Both the position numbers and the translations under genes were made by a program. The notes beneath the pieces were generated by a model. It worked only from the letters and a program-made list of their open reading frames with translations, searched no databases and was not told the DNA's origin. Shown here one piece after another: positions 17,216 through 25,425 of a DNA stretch of 64,000 nt. Source of the DNA: Streptomyces marispadix (lineage in GTDB: Bacteria > Actinomycetota > Actinomycetes > Streptomycetales > Streptomycetaceae). Every line of letters begins with the position of its first letter. The first letter of the stretch is position 1. The DNA is taken from NCBI RefSeq assembly GCF_022524345.1, contig NZ_JAKWJU010000002.1, positions 496,001 through 560,000 on the forward strand, written 5' to 3'.

Positions 17216-18007
17216 GTGAACGCCCGGCACGGCACCGGTACGGGCGGGTCCGGCGGCACGGCCGGGGACGACCGTCTCGCCGCTGTGCTTCGGCCGGTGC
17301 GGGCGGGCAACGGTTTCGAGGAAGCGCTGGAGCAGATACTCCAGATCGTCCGGCTGGGCCTCGTCCCCGACGGCGAACGCCTTCCCTCCGAGCGTGAACT
17401 CGCCGGGCGCCTCGGCATCAGCCGCGTCATGCTTCGCGAGGTGCTGAAGGTCCTCGCCGAGGAGGGCCTGGTGGTCAGCCGCCGCGGGCGCTACGGGGGC
17501 ACCTTCGTACGACACCCTCAGCCGCCCTCGCCCGGCACGGGCTCCCCTGAGGAGCTGCGGCGCGGCGTGTCCGGCGCCGCCGGCGCCACCGGCGAAGACG
17601 ACGTGAGGGATACCCTCCGCTTCCGCGAGGTGCTGGAGACCGGCGCGGCCGAACTGTGCGCCTCACGCGGGCTGGACGAAGACGAGGCCGCCCGTCTCCG
17701 CGCCGCCCTGGACGCCACGCGCAACGCGGCGCTGGCCGACTACCGGCGCAGCGACACCCTCCTGCACCTCACCCTCGTAGAGCTGGCCGGTTCTCCCACG
17801 CTGACCGCCCAGTACGCCGCCGCACGCGCGAAGGTCAACGATCTGCTGGGCCGGATTCCGCTGCTGGTACGCAACTTGGAGCACGCGCAGCAGCAGCACA
17901 CGGAGCTGGTCGACGCCGTGCTGGCGGGCGATCCCGAGCGGGCGCGGCGTGTGAGCCGCGAGCACTGCGCGGGCACCGCCGCGCTGCTGCGGGGCTTCCT
18001 GACCTGA
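17216..18007 (+). CDS. FadR-subfamily GntR transcriptional regulator
   Basis: A 263-aa regulator. The winged helix-turn-helix (about 35-100) contains LPSERELAGRLGISRVMLREVLKVLAEEGLV and RYGGTFVRH. An FCD effector domain follows (RFREVLETGAAELCASRGLDEDE, LHLTLVELAGSPTLTAQYAAAR, HTELVDAVLAGDPERARRVSREHC), with the His residues that usually hold a metal in FCD domains. The GTG at 17216 has GAGGGAAGG upstream. It is divergent from glnA4 and upstream of the permease and amidase, so it very likely controls this cluster, like the regulator at SCO1614. Confidence 0.88.
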   Translation: MNARHGTGTGGSGGTAGDDRLAAVLRPVRAGNGFEEALEQILQIVRLGLVPDGERLPSERELAGRLGISRVMLREVLKVLAEEGLVVSRRGRYGGTFVRHPQPPSPGTGSPEELRRGVSGAAGATGEDDVRDTLRFREVLETGAAELCASRGLDEDEAARLRAALDATRNAALADYRRSDTLLHLTLVELAGSPTLTAQYAAARAKVNDLLGRIPLLVRNLEHAQQQHTELVDAVLAGDPERARRVSREHCAGTAALLRGFLT

Positions 18008-18212
18008 CCGGACCGGGAGCCGCGCCCGGCCAGGGAGCCGCCACGACCCGGGAGCGGCCCGGCCCAGGCGCTGCCACGGCCCGCTCCCTGGGGCGCCCGG
18101 ACGACGCGTTCGGCAGCCGAAGTAACCACCACGTAACGCACGGGGGGTTGCGCTGCGCCCCACCTCGGCGCAAAGGTATGTCTCCACACCAATGCCGAGG
18201 GTAGGAGCGGTC

Positions 18213-19724
18213 ATGGCCGATGGAACCAAGTCCTCGCACCCGTCCCCCGATTCGGGCCCGGAGAGCGCGGAGGCATATCTCCAGGCCCGTTCGCTCCGGC
18301 GCGGCAGCGCGGGCTGGCTGCTGCTGACCGGCCTGGGCGTCGCCTACGTCGTCTCCGGCGACTACGCGGGCTGGAACTTCGGCCTCGCCGAGGGCGGATT
18401 CGGCGGCCTGGCGATAGCCACCGTGCTCATGGGCGCGATGTACACCTGCCTGGTCTTCTCCCTCGCGGAGCTGTCCTCGATCCTGCCGACCGCGGGCGGC
18501 GGCTACGGCTTCGCCCGCCGCGCGCTGGGCACTTGGGGCGGCTTCCTGACCGGGACGGCCATCCTCATCGAATACGTCCTGGCGCCCGCGGCCATCGCCG
18601 TCTTCATCGGCGGTTACGTCGAATCGCTCGGTCTCTTCGGCATCCACGCGGGCTGGCCGGTGTATCTGGTCTGCTTCGCGCTCTTCATCGGCATCCATCT
18701 GTGGGGCGTGGGCGAGGCGTTGCGCTTCAGCTTCGTCGTCACCGGGATCGCCGTCGCGGCGCTGCTGGTCTTCTGCGTGGGGGCGTTCACCCACTTCGGG
18801 GGCGGTTCGCTCAACGACGTCGCGGTCGACGGCGACGCGTTCGGCTCCAGTTCATGGCTGCCGCTGGGACTGCTGGGCATCTGGGCGGCGTTCCCGTTCG
18901 GCATGTGGTTCTTCCTCGGCGTCGAGGGCGTGCCGCTGGCGGCCGAGGAGGCCCGCGACCCCGTACGTGCCATGCCGAAGGCACTGGCCCTCTCCATCGG
19001 CATCCTCGTGCTGCTGGCCGTGCTCACGCTGATCCCCGCGGCGGGAGCGGCCGGTTCGGACGCCATCAAGGACGCCGACAACCCGCTTGTCGCGGCGCTC
19101 CAGGCCGCCACGGGCGGCGAGGCGACGACGCTGAGCAGAATCGTCAACTACGCGGGCCTCGCGGGCCTGGTGGCCTCCTTCTTCTCGCTCATCTACGCCG
19201 GGTCACGGCAGCTCTTCGCGCTCTCCCGTGCGGGCTATCTGCCTCGCTTCCTGTCGCTGACGAGCCGCCGCAAGGCCCCGTATCTGGGGCTGCTGGTGCC
19301 GGGCGTGATCGGCTTCTCGCTCGCGGCGTACACCGGGGACGGCGCGCGGATGCTCAACATCGCCGTCTTCGGCGCCGCCATCAGCTACGTGCTGATGGCG
19401 CTCTCGCACATCGTGCTGCGCCGCCGTGAGCCGGAACTGCCGCGCCCCTACCGCACCCCGGGCGGACTCGTCACGTCCTCGGTGGCGTTCGTGCTGGCCT
19501 GCTCGGCGGTCGTCGCCACGTTCCTGGTCGACCCGGCGGCGGCCGGGATCGCCCTGGTGCTCTATGTCGTCGCCGTCGCCTACTTCGCCCTCTACAGCCG
19601 CCACCGCCTGGTGGCCGCCGCCCCCGAGGAGGAGTTCGCGGCGCTCGCCGCCGCCGAGGCGGAGCTGGACCGCGGCTCCGATGACGACCCCGCTCCTGCT
19701 CCGGCTCCCCGTCCGGGCTCCTAG
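18213..19724 (+). CDS. APC-superfamily amino acid/amine permease (ethanolamine permease-like)
   Basis: A membrane transporter of 503 aa with about 12 predicted helices. It starts at ATG 18213 (GGAGC upstream). The APC signature in the first helices (WLLLTGLGVAYVVSGDYAGWNFGLAEGG) resembles ethanolamine permeases of the eat type. The acidic helix-6 region GVEGVPLAAEEARDPVRAMPKAL and the loop SRQLFALSRAGYLP are typical of the family. An Ala/Glu/Pro-rich cytoplasmic tail follows. Its place between the regulator and the gamma-glutamyl amidase suggests it imports the amine that GlnA4 modifies. Substrate unproven. Confidence 0.85.
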   Translation: MADGTKSSHPSPDSGPESAEAYLQARSLRRGSAGWLLLTGLGVAYVVSGDYAGWNFGLAEGGFGGLAIATVLMGAMYTCLVFSLAELSSILPTAGGGYGFARRALGTWGGFLTGTAILIEYVLAPAAIAVFIGGYVESLGLFGIHAGWPVYLVCFALFIGIHLWGVGEALRFSFVVTGIAVAALLVFCVGAFTHFGGGSLNDVAVDGDAFGSSSWLPLGLLGIWAAFPFGMWFFLGVEGVPLAAEEARDPVRAMPKALALSIGILVLLAVLTLIPAAGAAGSDAIKDADNPLVAALQAATGGEATTLSRIVNYAGLAGLVASFFSLIYAGSRQLFALSRAGYLPRFLSLTSRRKAPYLGLLVPGVIGFSLAAYTGDGARMLNIAVFGAAISYVLMALSHIVLRRREPELPRPYRTPGGLVTSSVAFVLACSAVVATFLVDPAAAGIALVLYVVAVAYFALYSRHRLVAAAPEEEFAALAAAEAELDRGSDDDPAPAPAPRPGS

Positions 19725-19757
19725 TACGTACAGGATCGTGTTCGTACATACAGGATC
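19724..19757. repeat. Two 14-bp near-identical direct repeats at 20-bp spacing upstream of the amidase
   Basis: GTACGTACAGGATC (19724-19737) and GTACATACAGGATC (19744-19757) differ at one base and lie two helical turns apart. A further GTACGTACG follows at 19765-19773. The spacing suits a regulator bound on one DNA face. The rest of the 206-base gap shows no gene. Confidence 0.6.
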
Positions 19758-19930
19758 AGACGAGGTACGTACGAAACGTGGCGTGATACGCCCGTAGGCT
19801 GGAGCACGCGGAGCACAGCGCGACCGGGACCACCGGGGACCGAGGCAGCGGCGTACGGCCGCCCCCGGCCCCCGGGCCCGCGTCAAGCCGCCGAAGACCG
19901 ACGACGAGACCGCTGCCGGAGGCCACCTTC

Positions 19931-20731
19931 ATGCAGACCCCGCTCATCGGCGTCAGCACCTACATGGAGACCGACGTCCGCTGGGGAGTGTGGCAGCACC
20001 AGGCCGCGGTGCTGCCCGCCGGATACCACCGCCTGGTGCAGCGGGCGGGCGGCTGTGCGCTGCTGCTGCCGCCCGGCGAGGACGAGCAGGCACGGCGGAT
20101 CGTGAGCAGGCTGGACGGGCTGGTGGTCTCCGGCGGGCCCGACGTCGACCCCGCGCGCTACGGGGCACGGCGCGAACCGGACTGCGGCCCCTCCGACCCC
20201 GCGCGGGACGCCTGGGAACTCGCCCTGTGCAGGGCCGCGTTGGACCAGGGCGTGCCGCTGCTGGGCATCTGCCGCGGCATGCAGATCCTCAATGTGCTGC
20301 TCGGCGGCACCCTCGTACAGCATCTGGAGGGCCACCGCGGCACCCCGGGAGTCTTCGGGGAGCACCCGGTGCGGCCCGTGGCCGGGACGCTGCTGTCACG
20401 GGTGCTGCCCGAGGCGGTGTCCGTGCCGACGTACCACCATCAGGCGGTGGCGCGGCTCGGCGAGGGGCTTGTGGCGGGCGCGCACGCGGAGGACGGCACC
20501 GTCGAGGCGCTCGAACTACCCGACGGGACGCACCCGTTCGTCCTCGCCGTGCAGTGGCATCCCGAGGAGGGGCAGGACGTGCGCGTCATGCGTGCCCTGG
20601 TGGAGGCCGCTCGGGAGCGCGGGCGGGAGGCCGGGCGACCGGAGAACGCGTCGCCGGGATCTCCCGCACCCCCGGAATCCGGTGAGCCCCCTGAGTCCCC
20701 TACGGCGCGTACGGCACCCGCGGCCGGCTGA
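19931..20731 (+). CDS. Class I glutamine amidotransferase-like gamma-glutamyl hydrolase (PuuD-like)
   Basis: A peptidase C26-type hydrolase of 266 aa. The nucleophile is Cys114 in LGICRGMQILN, and His210 and Glu212 are in QWHPEEG; the oxyanion region is VVSGGPDVDP. These are the motifs of gamma-glutamyl-gamma-aminobutyrate hydrolase, which removes the glutamyl group at the end of a gamma-glutamylated amine pathway. The ATG has GGAGG upstream. It ends the regulator-permease-amidase series. A Pro/Ser-rich tail of about 35 residues overlaps the convergent next gene by 32 bases. Confidence 0.88.
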   Translation: MQTPLIGVSTYMETDVRWGVWQHQAAVLPAGYHRLVQRAGGCALLLPPGEDEQARRIVSRLDGLVVSGGPDVDPARYGARREPDCGPSDPARDAWELALCRAALDQGVPLLGICRGMQILNVLLGGTLVQHLEGHRGTPGVFGEHPVRPVAGTLLSRVLPEAVSVPTYHHQAVARLGEGLVAGAHAEDGTVEALELPDGTHPFVLAVQWHPEEGQDVRVMRALVEAARERGREAGRPENASPGSPAPPESGEPPESPTARTAPAAG

Positions 20732-21470
20732 GCGCTGAGCCCAGCGCCGCCGTCAGGGCTTTCGGCGCCTCGATGAGCGACGGCCCGTACCAGGTCAGGG
20801 AGCGGCCGTCGACCAGCGCGGAGGGCAGCTCCGGGAACGCCTCCGGGCCGTCGACGCCGGTGAAGCGGTAGGGCTCGTCCGGGAGTACGACCAGATCGGC
20901 GAGCCCGCGCCGGTTCAACTCGTCGATGGGGACGCGTGGATAGCGCTCGGCGTGCCGCCCGTAGACGTTGTGCACCCCGAGATGTGCCAGCAGGGCGCCC
21001 GCGAAGGTGTCCCGGCCGAGCACCATCCACGGCCTGCGCCAGACCGGGATCACCGCCCGCACGTCGAACTCCGCCCGCGCCCCTCGCCAGGCGGCCTCCG
21101 CCTCGTCCAGCCAGGCGGGACGCGCGAGGCCGCAGCCCGAGGTCAGCATCCGGTCGAGTTCGGCGAACGCCTGCTCCAGCGTGCGTACTTCGGTGACGAG
21201 GACGTCCAGCCCGGCGGCGCGCAGGGCGGCGAGATCCGCCTCCCGGTTCTCCTCCTCGTTCGCCACGACGAGGTCCGGGGCGAGGGAGACGACGCGCTCG
21301 ACATCGGGGTTCTTGGTGCCTCGTACGCGGGCGACGTCCAGCCCCGGAGGATGGCTGCACCAGTCGGTGGCACCGGCCAGCAACTCCGGTTCGGTGGCGG
21401 CCAGCGCCTCGGTGAGCGAGGGGACGAGGGAGACGACGCGTCGCACGGTGCCGGTACTCGAGTGCGCCAT
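20700..21470 (-). CDS. BtuF-like helical-backbone metal receptor protein
   Basis: A 256-aa protein related to the periplasmic binding proteins of B12 and iron transporters: RVVSLVPSLTEALAATEPELLAGATDWCSHPP, then the metal/corrin-loop region and long backbone helix. No signal peptide or lipobox is visible at the ATG at 21470, and no ABC permease or ATPase is adjacent, so it may act in the cytoplasm or have lost export. Its 3' end overlaps the amidase gene. The ligand is unknown; cobalamin or a cobinamide is a guess from family. Confidence 0.75.
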   Translation of the reverse strand: MAHSSTGTVRRVVSLVPSLTEALAATEPELLAGATDWCSHPPGLDVARVRGTKNPDVERVVSLAPDLVVANEEENREADLAALRAAGLDVLVTEVRTLEQAFAELDRMLTSGCGLARPAWLDEAEAAWRGARAEFDVRAVIPVWRRPWMVLGRDTFAGALLAHLGVHNVYGRHAERYPRVPIDELNRRGLADLVVLPDEPYRFTGVDGPEAFPELPSALVDGRSLTWYGPSLIEAPKALTAALGSALSRPRVPYAP

Positions 21471-21768
21471 ACCGGCACCGTACGCCCCCCGTGCGGCCCA
21501 AGGTGCCGCTCCCCCGTACGGCGGCCCGCCTCCCGGTGGTCGCCCGCCTCGATTCCGGCGGCCGGAGGGCGCGTTCCTCGTACGAAGAAGAGCGTAGGCA
21601 TGTATCGGCCGATGGGGCAGGGCCAATTTGCGCCATGCGCAGCCGGCGGGGAGATCCGGGGCGGCAGCACACCGGGAGCGAACGCGGCCACGGCGGCCCC
21701 AGCGGCGAGGACGGGCGCGGCCTGGCGTCCGGGGCGCGCTGTCGGACCCGTACGGCATCATCGGGACC

Positions 21769-22710
21769 GTGACTACGACGACGGCGCGACGCCTGATGCT
21801 CCTGGACACCTCGTCCCTCTACTTCCGTGCCTACTTCGGCGTTCCGGACTCCGTGAGGGCGCCCGACGGCACCCCGGTCAACGCCGTGCGCGGGCTGCTC
21901 GACTTCATCGCGCGCCTGGTCGCCGGCCGTCATCCGGGCTCGCTGGTGGCCTGCATGGACTTCGACTGGCGCCCCCAGTGGCGCGTCGATCTCATCCCCT
22001 CGTACAAGGCGCACCGCGTGGCCGAGGAGGTGGACGCCGGCCCGGACGCCGAGGTGATCCCGGACACCCTCAGCCCGCAGGTGCCCGTGATCGACGAGGT
22101 CCTCGACGCCATCGGCATCGCCCGCGTCGGCGCCGCCGGTTACGAGGCGGACGACATCATCGGCACCCTCACGGCCCGCGCCGCCACTCCGGTCGACATC
22201 GTCACCGGCGACCGCGACCTGTTCCAGCTCATCGACGACGAGCGGGGCGTGCGGGTGCTCTATCCCGTCAAGGGCGTGGGAAATCTCGACGTCTACGACG
22301 GCTCGGCGCTGCGTGCCAAGTACGGCGTGGACGGCGGGGGTTACGCCGATCTGGCCCTGCTGCGCGGCGACCCCAGCGACGGACTGCCCGGAGTACAGGG
22401 CATCGGCGAGAAGACGGCGGCGAAGCTGCTGGAGCGCTACGGCGACCTGGCTGGGATCGTCGCCGCCGCGGCCGACCCCGGGTCGGGGATCACACCGGCA
22501 CAGCGCAAGCGCCTGGCGGAGGCCCGGGACTATCTGGCCGTGGCGCCGAAGGTGGTGAAGGTGGCCGACGATGTCGCCCTCCCGCAGTTCGACGCGTCGC
22601 TGCCGACACGGCCCCGGGACCCTCAGGCCCTGGTTTCGCTCGCGGAGCGATGGGGCCTCGGCGGCTCCCTGGAGCGGCTGCTGAACGTACTGGCGGAACG
22701 GGAGGGCTGA
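21769..22710 (+). CDS. 5'-3' exonuclease (Pol I N-domain type, stand-alone)
   Basis: A 313-aa FEN-type nuclease corresponding to the 5' nuclease domain of DNA polymerase I without the polymerase. Acidic metal-binding sites are in LLDTSSLYFRAYFG, CMDFDWRPQWR, GYEADDIIGTL and VTGDRDLFQLID. The helix-hairpin-helix is GDPSDGLPGVQGIGEKTAAKLLERYG. It probably processes flaps or RNA primers. The GTG at 21769 is chosen because the domain begins at once; the frame is open from 21628. The 298-base gap upstream (21471-21768) holds divergent promoters only. Confidence 0.88.
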   Translation: MTTTTARRLMLLDTSSLYFRAYFGVPDSVRAPDGTPVNAVRGLLDFIARLVAGRHPGSLVACMDFDWRPQWRVDLIPSYKAHRVAEEVDAGPDAEVIPDTLSPQVPVIDEVLDAIGIARVGAAGYEADDIIGTLTARAATPVDIVTGDRDLFQLIDDERGVRVLYPVKGVGNLDVYDGSALRAKYGVDGGGYADLALLRGDPSDGLPGVQGIGEKTAAKLLERYGDLAGIVAAAADPGSGITPAQRKRLAEARDYLAVAPKVVKVADDVALPQFDASLPTRPRDPQALVSLAERWGLGGSLERLLNVLAEREG

Positions 22711-22779
22711 GCCGGGCCGGTGCGCCGACCGTGGGCTGCAAGGAGGCTTCCCCGCTGTGAAGTGGTACGTTTGGAGAAC

Positions 22780-22793
22780 TTAGGCAAGCCTAA
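22780..22793. promoter_or_regulatory. Iron box (DmdR/IdeR-type operator) upstream of the siderophore-interacting protein
   Basis: TTAGGCAAGCCTAA is an almost perfect palindrome (TTAGGC-AA-GCCTAA) matching the core of the actinobacterial iron box TTAGGTTAGGCTAACCTAA. It lies about 90 bases before the GTG start of the siderophore-interacting protein. This predicts repression by a DtxR-family regulator when iron is plentiful. Confidence 0.85.
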
Positions 22794-22880
22794 CCACGGA
22801 GCCTCGCCGGTCCGTCGACCGGGCGGCCCCTGCGTTCCGGCTCCGTCTCCCCCGCTTCCGCGCCGCCCCTGGAGATTCAC

Positions 22881-23726
22881 GTGGCAGACCGCACGGCCCG
22901 CAAGAACCAGGTCCACCACGCACAAGTGGTCCGCACCGAGCAGCTCACGCCCCATATGGTGCGCGTCGTACTCGGAGGTGCCGGGCTGGCGGACTTCGAC
23001 GCGGGCGAGTACACGGACCACTACGTCAAGCTGCTCTTCCCCGTGCCGGGCGTGGAGTATCCCGAGCCCTTCGACATCACGCGCATCCGTGCCGACTTCC
23101 CGCGCGACCAATGGCCCATCACCCGTACGTACACGGTGCGTTCATGGGCCCCGTCCGCACGGGAGCTGACCCTCGACTTCGTCGTACACGGCGACGAAGG
23201 AGTGGCCGGTCCATGGGCACGCGCCGCCCGGCCCGGCGACGAGGTCCGCTTCCTCGGCCCCGGTGGTGCCTACGCCCCCGACCCGGACGCCGACTGGCAT
23301 CTCCTCGCGGGCGACGAGAGCGCCCTTCCGGCCATCGCGGCGGCCCTCGAAGCGATGCCCGCGGACGCTCATGTGAAGGCGTTGATCGAGGTCGAGGGCC
23401 CCCAGGAGGAGCAGAAGCTGAGCCTGCCGGACACGGCGGGCGTGGTGTGGCTGCACCGAGGTGCGGCCCGTGTCGGGCAGAAGCTGGCGGAGGCCGTACG
23501 GGCGCTGGAGTTCCCGCCTGGTACGCCGCAGGCGTTCGTGCACGGCGAGGCGGGGTTCGTCAAGGAACTCCGCCGTCATCTGCGTCTCGAACGCGGCCTG
23601 GAGCGCGGTCAGTTGTCCGTATCGGGCTACTGGCGGCTCGGACATGACGAGGACGGCTGGCAGGCGTCGAAGAAGGAGTGGAAGGCACAGGTGGAGGCGG
23701 AGCAGGAGACCGCCAGTCTGTATTGA
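22881..23726 (+). CDS. Siderophore-interacting protein (ferric-siderophore reductase, SIP/ViuB type)
   Basis: A 281-aa flavoprotein. The FAD-binding barrel contains WPITRTYTVRSW (the RxYT motif). LDFVVHGDEGVAGPWARAARPGDEV and GPGGAY follow, then the NAD(P)H-like domain (HLLAGDESALPAIAAALEAMP) and C-terminal YWRLGHDEDGW. It reduces Fe(III)-siderophore to release iron in the cytoplasm. The GTG has GGAG upstream and an iron box lies in the promoter. Monocistronic. Confidence 0.92.
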   Translation: MADRTARKNQVHHAQVVRTEQLTPHMVRVVLGGAGLADFDAGEYTDHYVKLLFPVPGVEYPEPFDITRIRADFPRDQWPITRTYTVRSWAPSARELTLDFVVHGDEGVAGPWARAARPGDEVRFLGPGGAYAPDPDADWHLLAGDESALPAIAAALEAMPADAHVKALIEVEGPQEEQKLSLPDTAGVVWLHRGAARVGQKLAEAVRALEFPPGTPQAFVHGEAGFVKELRRHLRLERGLERGQLSVSGYWRLGHDEDGWQASKKEWKAQVEAEQETASLY

Positions 23727-23729
23727 TCA

Positions 23730-23748
23730 CGAGCGTTGTTGACGCTCG
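23730..23748 (+). terminator. Short hairpin after the siderophore-interacting protein gene
   Basis: CGAGCGT and ACGCTCG form a 7-bp stem with a TTGTT loop four bases past the stop codon. It is followed by only a weak T-rich stretch. A likely transcript end, and also the left edge of the mobile remnant. Confidence 0.45.
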
Positions 23749-23759
23749 GAGTCTTGATC

Positions 23760-24007
23760 ACAGCGAAGGCCTCCGCTGTGGTGGAGCTGTCTAAGGACTG
23801 CACCGCAGGGAGGCCTTCGTGTACCACCGTAATGCCCGTTTGACCGTGATCGGTCGGCGGCTGCTGGTTGAACGAGTCGGATCCGGCCGTCCTGTCGCGC
23901 ACGTCGCGGCCGAGATGGGCATCTCGCGAACCACCGCCTACAAATGGGTCCGCAGGTTCGCCGCTGAAGGCGAGGCGGGGGTTGGCGTAGGCACGGCTCT
24001 GAGCTGA
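23760..24007 (+). mobile_element. Truncated IS481-type insertion sequence (N-terminal transposase remnant)
   Basis: The open frame 23819-24007 encodes 62 aa: an HTH-type N-terminus (NARLTVIGRRLLVERVGSGRPVAHVAAEMGISRTTAYKWVRRFAAEG) characteristic of IS481-family transposases. It then runs into unrelated sequence (EAGVGVGTALS) and stops, and the DDE catalytic domain is missing. Upstream, 23760-23818 has the A/T-richer leader typical of the element's left end (hairpin CACAGCG...CGCTGTG at 23759-23784). The element is dead. It marks the left border of the heat-shock island. Confidence 0.75.
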
Positions 24008-24089
24008 ACATAGCCCGGCGGCAGGGCTGTTGACCTCCGGTCTGTTTCGGGACCCGCGCGGGTCAGGCCCGCCGCGGGACCGCCGGGCG

Positions 24090-24746
24090 TCAGGTGGCCG
24101 TACGACGCTCCTCGCCACTGGCCTGCCGGAGCGCGTCGGTGTGGCGGGTGAGGGCGTCGACCTGCGTGGCCAGGTCGTCGTGGCTGCCGGTGAGGTAGCG
24201 ACGGGCGCCGTTCAACGGCCCGAGGAGCGCGGCGGGGTCGCTGCTGCCGAGAGCTTGCGCGAGGGGAGTCCGGACCTTGGCGGGCAGGTCGGTGAGTGCG
24301 GTGACCTGCCCGGCGAGCCGGCGGAGATCGGCGGCGTTGCCGCGGGCCCAGGTGGTGACGGTGCGATCGGCCGCGCGGCGATCGCGGACGGCCCGGATGC
24401 GCTCTTCACCGTTGGCCCCGGGGGCCCCGGGGCGCAGCCGCAGATAGCGGCGTTCGGCGGCCTGGCGGCTCGCGACGCCGAGCGGGTGGGCGAGTTCGGC
24501 CCAACTGGCGCCGGCCTCACGGGCCGTTTCGATCAGCCTGGGTTCCCAGCCGGCGAGCTGATCGCGCAGTTCGCGCAGAAGCAGGAGGGCGGCCAGAGCC
24601 TGCTCGGAGCTGGCGTCGGGGCCTGGCTCCTCCTCGCGCCGCCGGGTCTGAGCGGTGCGGACGGCTTCCTCGATGGTCTCCAGCGCTGCTCTGGCGGCGA
24701 GGAAGGAGCTGGGCGAGGAGGTCGATGCCTGATCCTGTGCGGCCAT
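24090..24746 (-). CDS. rheA: RheA-type repressor of hsp18
   Basis: A 218-aa protein divergently transcribed from an Hsp20 gene, as RheA (OrfY) is in Streptomyces albus. A likely HTH lies at WAELAHPLGVASRQAAERRYLRLRPG, between a helical N-terminus rich in Glu/Arg and a C-terminal helical region (LRRLAGQVTALTDLPAKVRTPLAQALG). Known biology: RheA is a thermosensing autorepressor that shuts off hsp18 at low temperature. The ATG at 24746 opens MAAQDQASTSSPSSF; the frame extends upstream to 24947 across the operator and hsp18, which is not coding on this strand. The adjacent operator fits exactly. Confidence 0.8.
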   Translation of the reverse strand: MAAQDQASTSSPSSFLAARAALETIEEAVRTAQTRRREEEPGPDASSEQALAALLLLRELRDQLAGWEPRLIETAREAGASWAELAHPLGVASRQAAERRYLRLRPGAPGANGEERIRAVRDRRAADRTVTTWARGNAADLRRLAGQVTALTDLPAKVRTPLAQALGSSDPAALLGPLNGARRYLTGSHDDLATQVDALTRHTDALRQASGEERRTAT

Positions 24747-24775
24747 GCGATCACCTTCCGCATCGTCAACCGTCG

Positions 24776-24809
24776 GATGACGAGCTTGCTTGTCATCGTT
24801 TCGATGACA
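24776..24809. promoter_or_regulatory. RheA operator with three half-sites between rheA and hsp18
   Basis: TGTCATC (24791-24797) and GATGACA (24803-24809) form a perfect inverted repeat with a 5-base spacer, exactly the TGTCATC-N5-GATGACA element known for RheA. A third half-site, GATGACG at 24776-24782, forms a second, wider inverted repeat with the first arm. The element lies 45 bases from the rheA start and 65 from hsp18. Confidence 0.85.
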
Positions 24810-24873
24810 TGTTACAAGAGAGGCAGGTACCAGCGCATGGGCATGGATTACCTGGAGTGGAGGTGTTTTCACG

Positions 24874-25311
24874 ATGCTGATGCGCACCGATCCCTTCCGT
24901 GAACTCGACCGGCTCGCCCAGCAGTTCTTCGGCAGCACATCCGGCACCTGGTCGCGCCCCGCGTCGATGCCGATGGACGCCTACCGCGAGGGCGATGAAT
25001 ACGTCATCGCCCTCGATCTGCCCGGCGTCGACCCGGATGCCATCGACGTCAACGTCGAGCGGAACATGCTGACGGTCCAGGCCGAGCGCCGTCCCCTCAG
25101 CAAGACCGACGAGACACAGGTGGAACTCTCCGAGCGGCCGCTGGGTGTCTTCTCACGCCAGCTGGTGCTGGCCGACACGCTGGACACCGAGCACATCAGC
25201 GCCGACTACGACGCGGGAGTCCTCACGGTGAGAGTCCCGATCACCGAGCGTGCCAAGCCGCGCAAGATCGCCATCGGCGCGTCCCCGGGACGCAAGGAGA
25301 TCCGGGCCTGA
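24874..25311 (+). CDS. hsp18: Small heat-shock protein Hsp18 (Hsp20/alpha-crystallin family)
   Basis: A 145-aa ATP-independent holdase. The alpha-crystallin domain runs from about 38 to 132 (MDAYREGDEYVIALDLPGVDPDAIDVNVE, ERPLGVFSRQLVLADTLD, ISADYDAGVLTVRVPI), with the conserved GVL-type motif and a short basic tail. GGAGGTG lies 12 bases before the ATG at 24874; a second ATG at 24880 is also possible. Control by the divergent rheA through the operator is very likely. Two DUF2267 genes follow on the same strand. Confidence 0.93.
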   Translation: MLMRTDPFRELDRLAQQFFGSTSGTWSRPASMPMDAYREGDEYVIALDLPGVDPDAIDVNVERNMLTVQAERRPLSKTDETQVELSERPLGVFSRQLVLADTLDTEHISADYDAGVLTVRVPITERAKPRKIAIGASPGRKEIRA

Positions 25312-25425
25312 GGCACGGCCTCACCGGCAGCGGCGCAGGGCGGGCTGCTCTCCCCTCCCTCCGCGACTCCCGCCCTCCGCCGCTGCGCCCTCCGCTGACG
25401 AGCCGGAAGGAGGAACGGGGCAGTC

